From NCBI GenBank assembly GCA_904420175.1, contig CAJFUF010000013.1, forward strand, positions 1-64,000: a stretch of DNA of 64,000 bases, in the 5' to 3' direction. The stretch is from Candidatus Schneewindia gallinarum. GTDB lineage: Bacteria; Bacillota; Clostridia; Oscillospirales; Ruminococcaceae. Position 1 is the stretch's first letter, and the number at the start of each line of letters is the position of its first letter. Positions 62,707 to 64,000 of this stretch are shown here, one piece after another. The notes beneath the pieces were generated by a model that was given only the letters and a program-made list of their open reading frames with translations, did not search any database and was not told where the DNA came from. The position numbers and the translations under genes were made by a program.

Positions 62707-63486
62707 TCAGCGTTCCTCATACACGCCGATATTCCGGAATTTCTGAAACCGTTCCTCCGCCAGTTCCACGCCGGACTTCTGGCACAGCAGGGGCAGCGTA
62801 ACGGCCAGCTCCTTCCTCAGCAGGCGAAAGACGCTTTGGCCGGATTCCTCCGGGATAATTTTTTCAATGACGCCTAATTCCAGCAGATCCTGGGCGGTCA
62901 GGTGCAAGTCGTCAGCCGCCTTGTCCGCCAGTGCCGCATCCTTATACAGAATGGAGGCACAGCCCTCCGGCGAGATGACGGAGTAGACGGAGCGCTCCAG
63001 CATCCAAACCTGGTTGGCCACGGCCAGCCCCAGCGCGCCGCCGCTTCCGCCCTCCCCGATGATGATGGAGATGATAGGCACCTTAAGACCCATCATTTCG
63101 GAAATGTTTTCCGCAATGGCCTGGCCCTGTCCGCGCTCCTCCGCGCCGATACCGCAGTATGCACCGGAGGTGTCCACAAGACAGATAACCGGCCGGTGGA
63201 ATTTTTCCGCCTGTTTCATCAGCCGCAGGGCCTTGCGGTACCCCTCGGGATGCGCCATGCCGAAGTTGCGGGCAATCCGCTCCTTGGTGTCGGTACCCTT
63301 TTCAATGGCAAGCACGGTCACGGGAATGTCCTGAAAGCGGCCGATGCCGCCGATAACGGCCGTGTCGTCGCCAAAGCGCCGGTCGCCGTGCAGTTCCATA
63401 AAATCAGAGAACAGCCTGCGGATGTAGGTGCTGCTGGTGGGCCGCTTCTTGCTGCGGGCCGCGTACACGTTTTCAATCGCCTTCAT
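62707..63486 (-). CDS. accA: acetyl-CoA carboxylase carboxyltransferase subunit alpha
   Basis: 259 aa; with AccD moves carboxyl from biotin to acetyl-CoA, making malonyl-CoA for fatty acids. [69 protein letters not shown] and [17 protein letters not shown] are diagnostic. Shorter than the E. coli protein at the N-terminus, as usual in Clostridia. Overlaps accD by 14 bases. Confidence 0.96.
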   Translation of the reverse strand: MKAIENVYAARSKKRPTSSTYIRRLFSDFMELHGDRRFGDDTAVIGGIGRFQDIPVTVLAIEKGTDTKERIARNFGMAHPEGYRKALRLMKQAEKFHRPVICLVDTSGAYCGIGAEERGQGQAIAENISEMMGLKVPIISIIIGEGGSGGALGLAVANQVWMLERSVYSVISPEGCASILYKDAALADKAADDLHLTAQDLLELGVIEKIIPEESGQSVFRLLRKELAVTLPLLCQKSGVELAEERFQKFRNIGVYEER

Positions 63487-64000
63487 TGCCGTTCACCTCC
63501 GTATGCAGACTCAACAGCCGCGACAGGACTTTTTTCAGCCGCGTTCTGGGGACAATGGCGTCCACGAAGCCTTTTTTCAACAGGAATTCTGCCTTTTGGA
63601 AGCCCTGCGGCAGCTTCTCCTTGGTGGTCTGCTCAATGACGCGGGGGCCTGCAAAGCCGATAAGGGCGCCCGGCTCGGACAGGATGATGTCCCCCTGCAT
63701 GGCGAAACTGGCCGTCACGCCGCCGGTGGTGGGGTTGGTCAGCACGGTGATGTACAGCAGCCCCTGATCACTGTGCTGGCGCACGGCGCCGCTGGTTTTC
63801 GCCATCTGCATAAGGGACAGGATCCCCTCCTGCATTCTGGCCCCGCCGGACACGGTAAAGCCGATTACCGGCAGCCGGTGCTCCGCCGCATACTCGAACA
63901 GGCGGGTGATTTTCTCCCCCACAACGCTGCCCATGCTGCCCATCATGAAGTTGCCGTCCATGACGAACAGGGCCGCGGTCTGCCTGTCAATTTCCCCCAC
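63473..64000 (-). CDS. accD: acetyl-CoA carboxylase carboxyltransferase subunit beta, 5' end beyond window
   Basis: The last 175 residues: [85 protein letters not shown] and [21 protein letters not shown] are all AccD. The start and the zinc finger lie outside the window. Cotranscribed with accA. Confidence 0.95.
   Translation of the reverse strand: MGEIDRQTAALFVMDGNFMMGSMGSVVGEKITRLFEYAAEHRLPVIGFTVSGGARMQEGILSLMQMAKTSGAVRQHSDQGLLYITVLTNPTTGGVTASFAMQGDIILSEPGALIGFAGPRVIEQTTKEKLPQGFQKAEFLLKKGFVDAIVPRTRLKKVLSRLLSLHTEVNGNEGD

Overview
The window reads as chromosome of a moderately GC-rich, spore-forming, anaerobic Firmicute, most likely a Clostridia of the Oscillospirales type. The grounds are AGGAGG-type ribosome sites with frequent TTG/GTG starts, a T-box leader, a CIRCE element, reverse rubrerythrin and high-molecular-weight rubredoxin, U73 in tRNA-Gly, BclA-like collagen proteins with mother-cell-like -10 boxes, and an Lsa-type ABC-F gene. 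No rRNA, CRISPR array or intact transposon was seen. Species cannot be named from this sequence.

Layout. 1-2 kb: a truncated Vat/CatB-type acetyltransferase and two poorly known genes. 2-7 kb: two tandem ADP-ribosylglycohydrolases, a PurM/AIR-synthase-like protein, a nucleoside hydrolase and a divergent Crp/Fnr regulator with a palindromic operator. 7-16 kb: many small housekeeping or stress genes (YaaA, DUF5131, a sortase-anchored choice-of-anchor I protein, tautomerase, YjbQ, DUF2752, TM2, M29 aminopeptidase, YwbE, hydrolase, exonuclease III, nitroreductase). 16-19 kb: CIRCE and Hsp20, a MATE pump, a hydroxyacid dehydrogenase. 19.5-22.2 kb: a T-box leader in front of an HTH-cupin-AMP-ligase fusion. 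22-28 kb: adenosine deaminase, rubrerythrin, ROK kinase, aconitase-like hydratase, GDPD.

28.5-35.1 kb is a polysaccharide export and glycosyltransferase locus whose last three genes form a sharply AT-rich island. 36-41.5 kb holds glycerol dehydrogenase, then two M20 hydrolases flanking a two-gene membrane unit (DUF5058 plus partner). 41.5-46 kb: prmA-rsmE-kinase, a BclA-like collagen protein with a glycosyltransferase. 46-52.6 kb: lactate dehydrogenase, a deo-type nucleoside operon with its DeoR regulator and matching operators, an M20 dipeptidase and glycerate kinase. 52.8-54.7 kb: flavoprotein-rubredoxin, tRNA-Gly(CCC) followed by an unexplained structured intergenic stretch, and an HD protein. 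54.7-59.3 kb: a MarR-controlled heterodimeric ABC exporter and a cold shock gene with a structured leader. 59.4-61.2 kb: an ABC-F antibiotic-resistance-type gene behind an apparent ribosome-mediated attenuator. The end has a second collagen-like gene and accD-accA.

Themes: nucleoside and ribose salvage recurs (ADP-ribosylglycohydrolases, nucleoside hydrolase, adenosine deaminase, two nucleoside phosphorylases, DeoC). The sequence is unusually rich in readable regulation: the T-box, a uORF/terminator attenuator, CIRCE, and palindromes for Crp, MarR and DeoR regulators placed at their own promoters. The two signals most worth following are the T-box on an acyl-CoA-ligase fusion (19.5-22.2 kb) and the attenuator in front of the ABC-F gene (59.4-59.7 kb).
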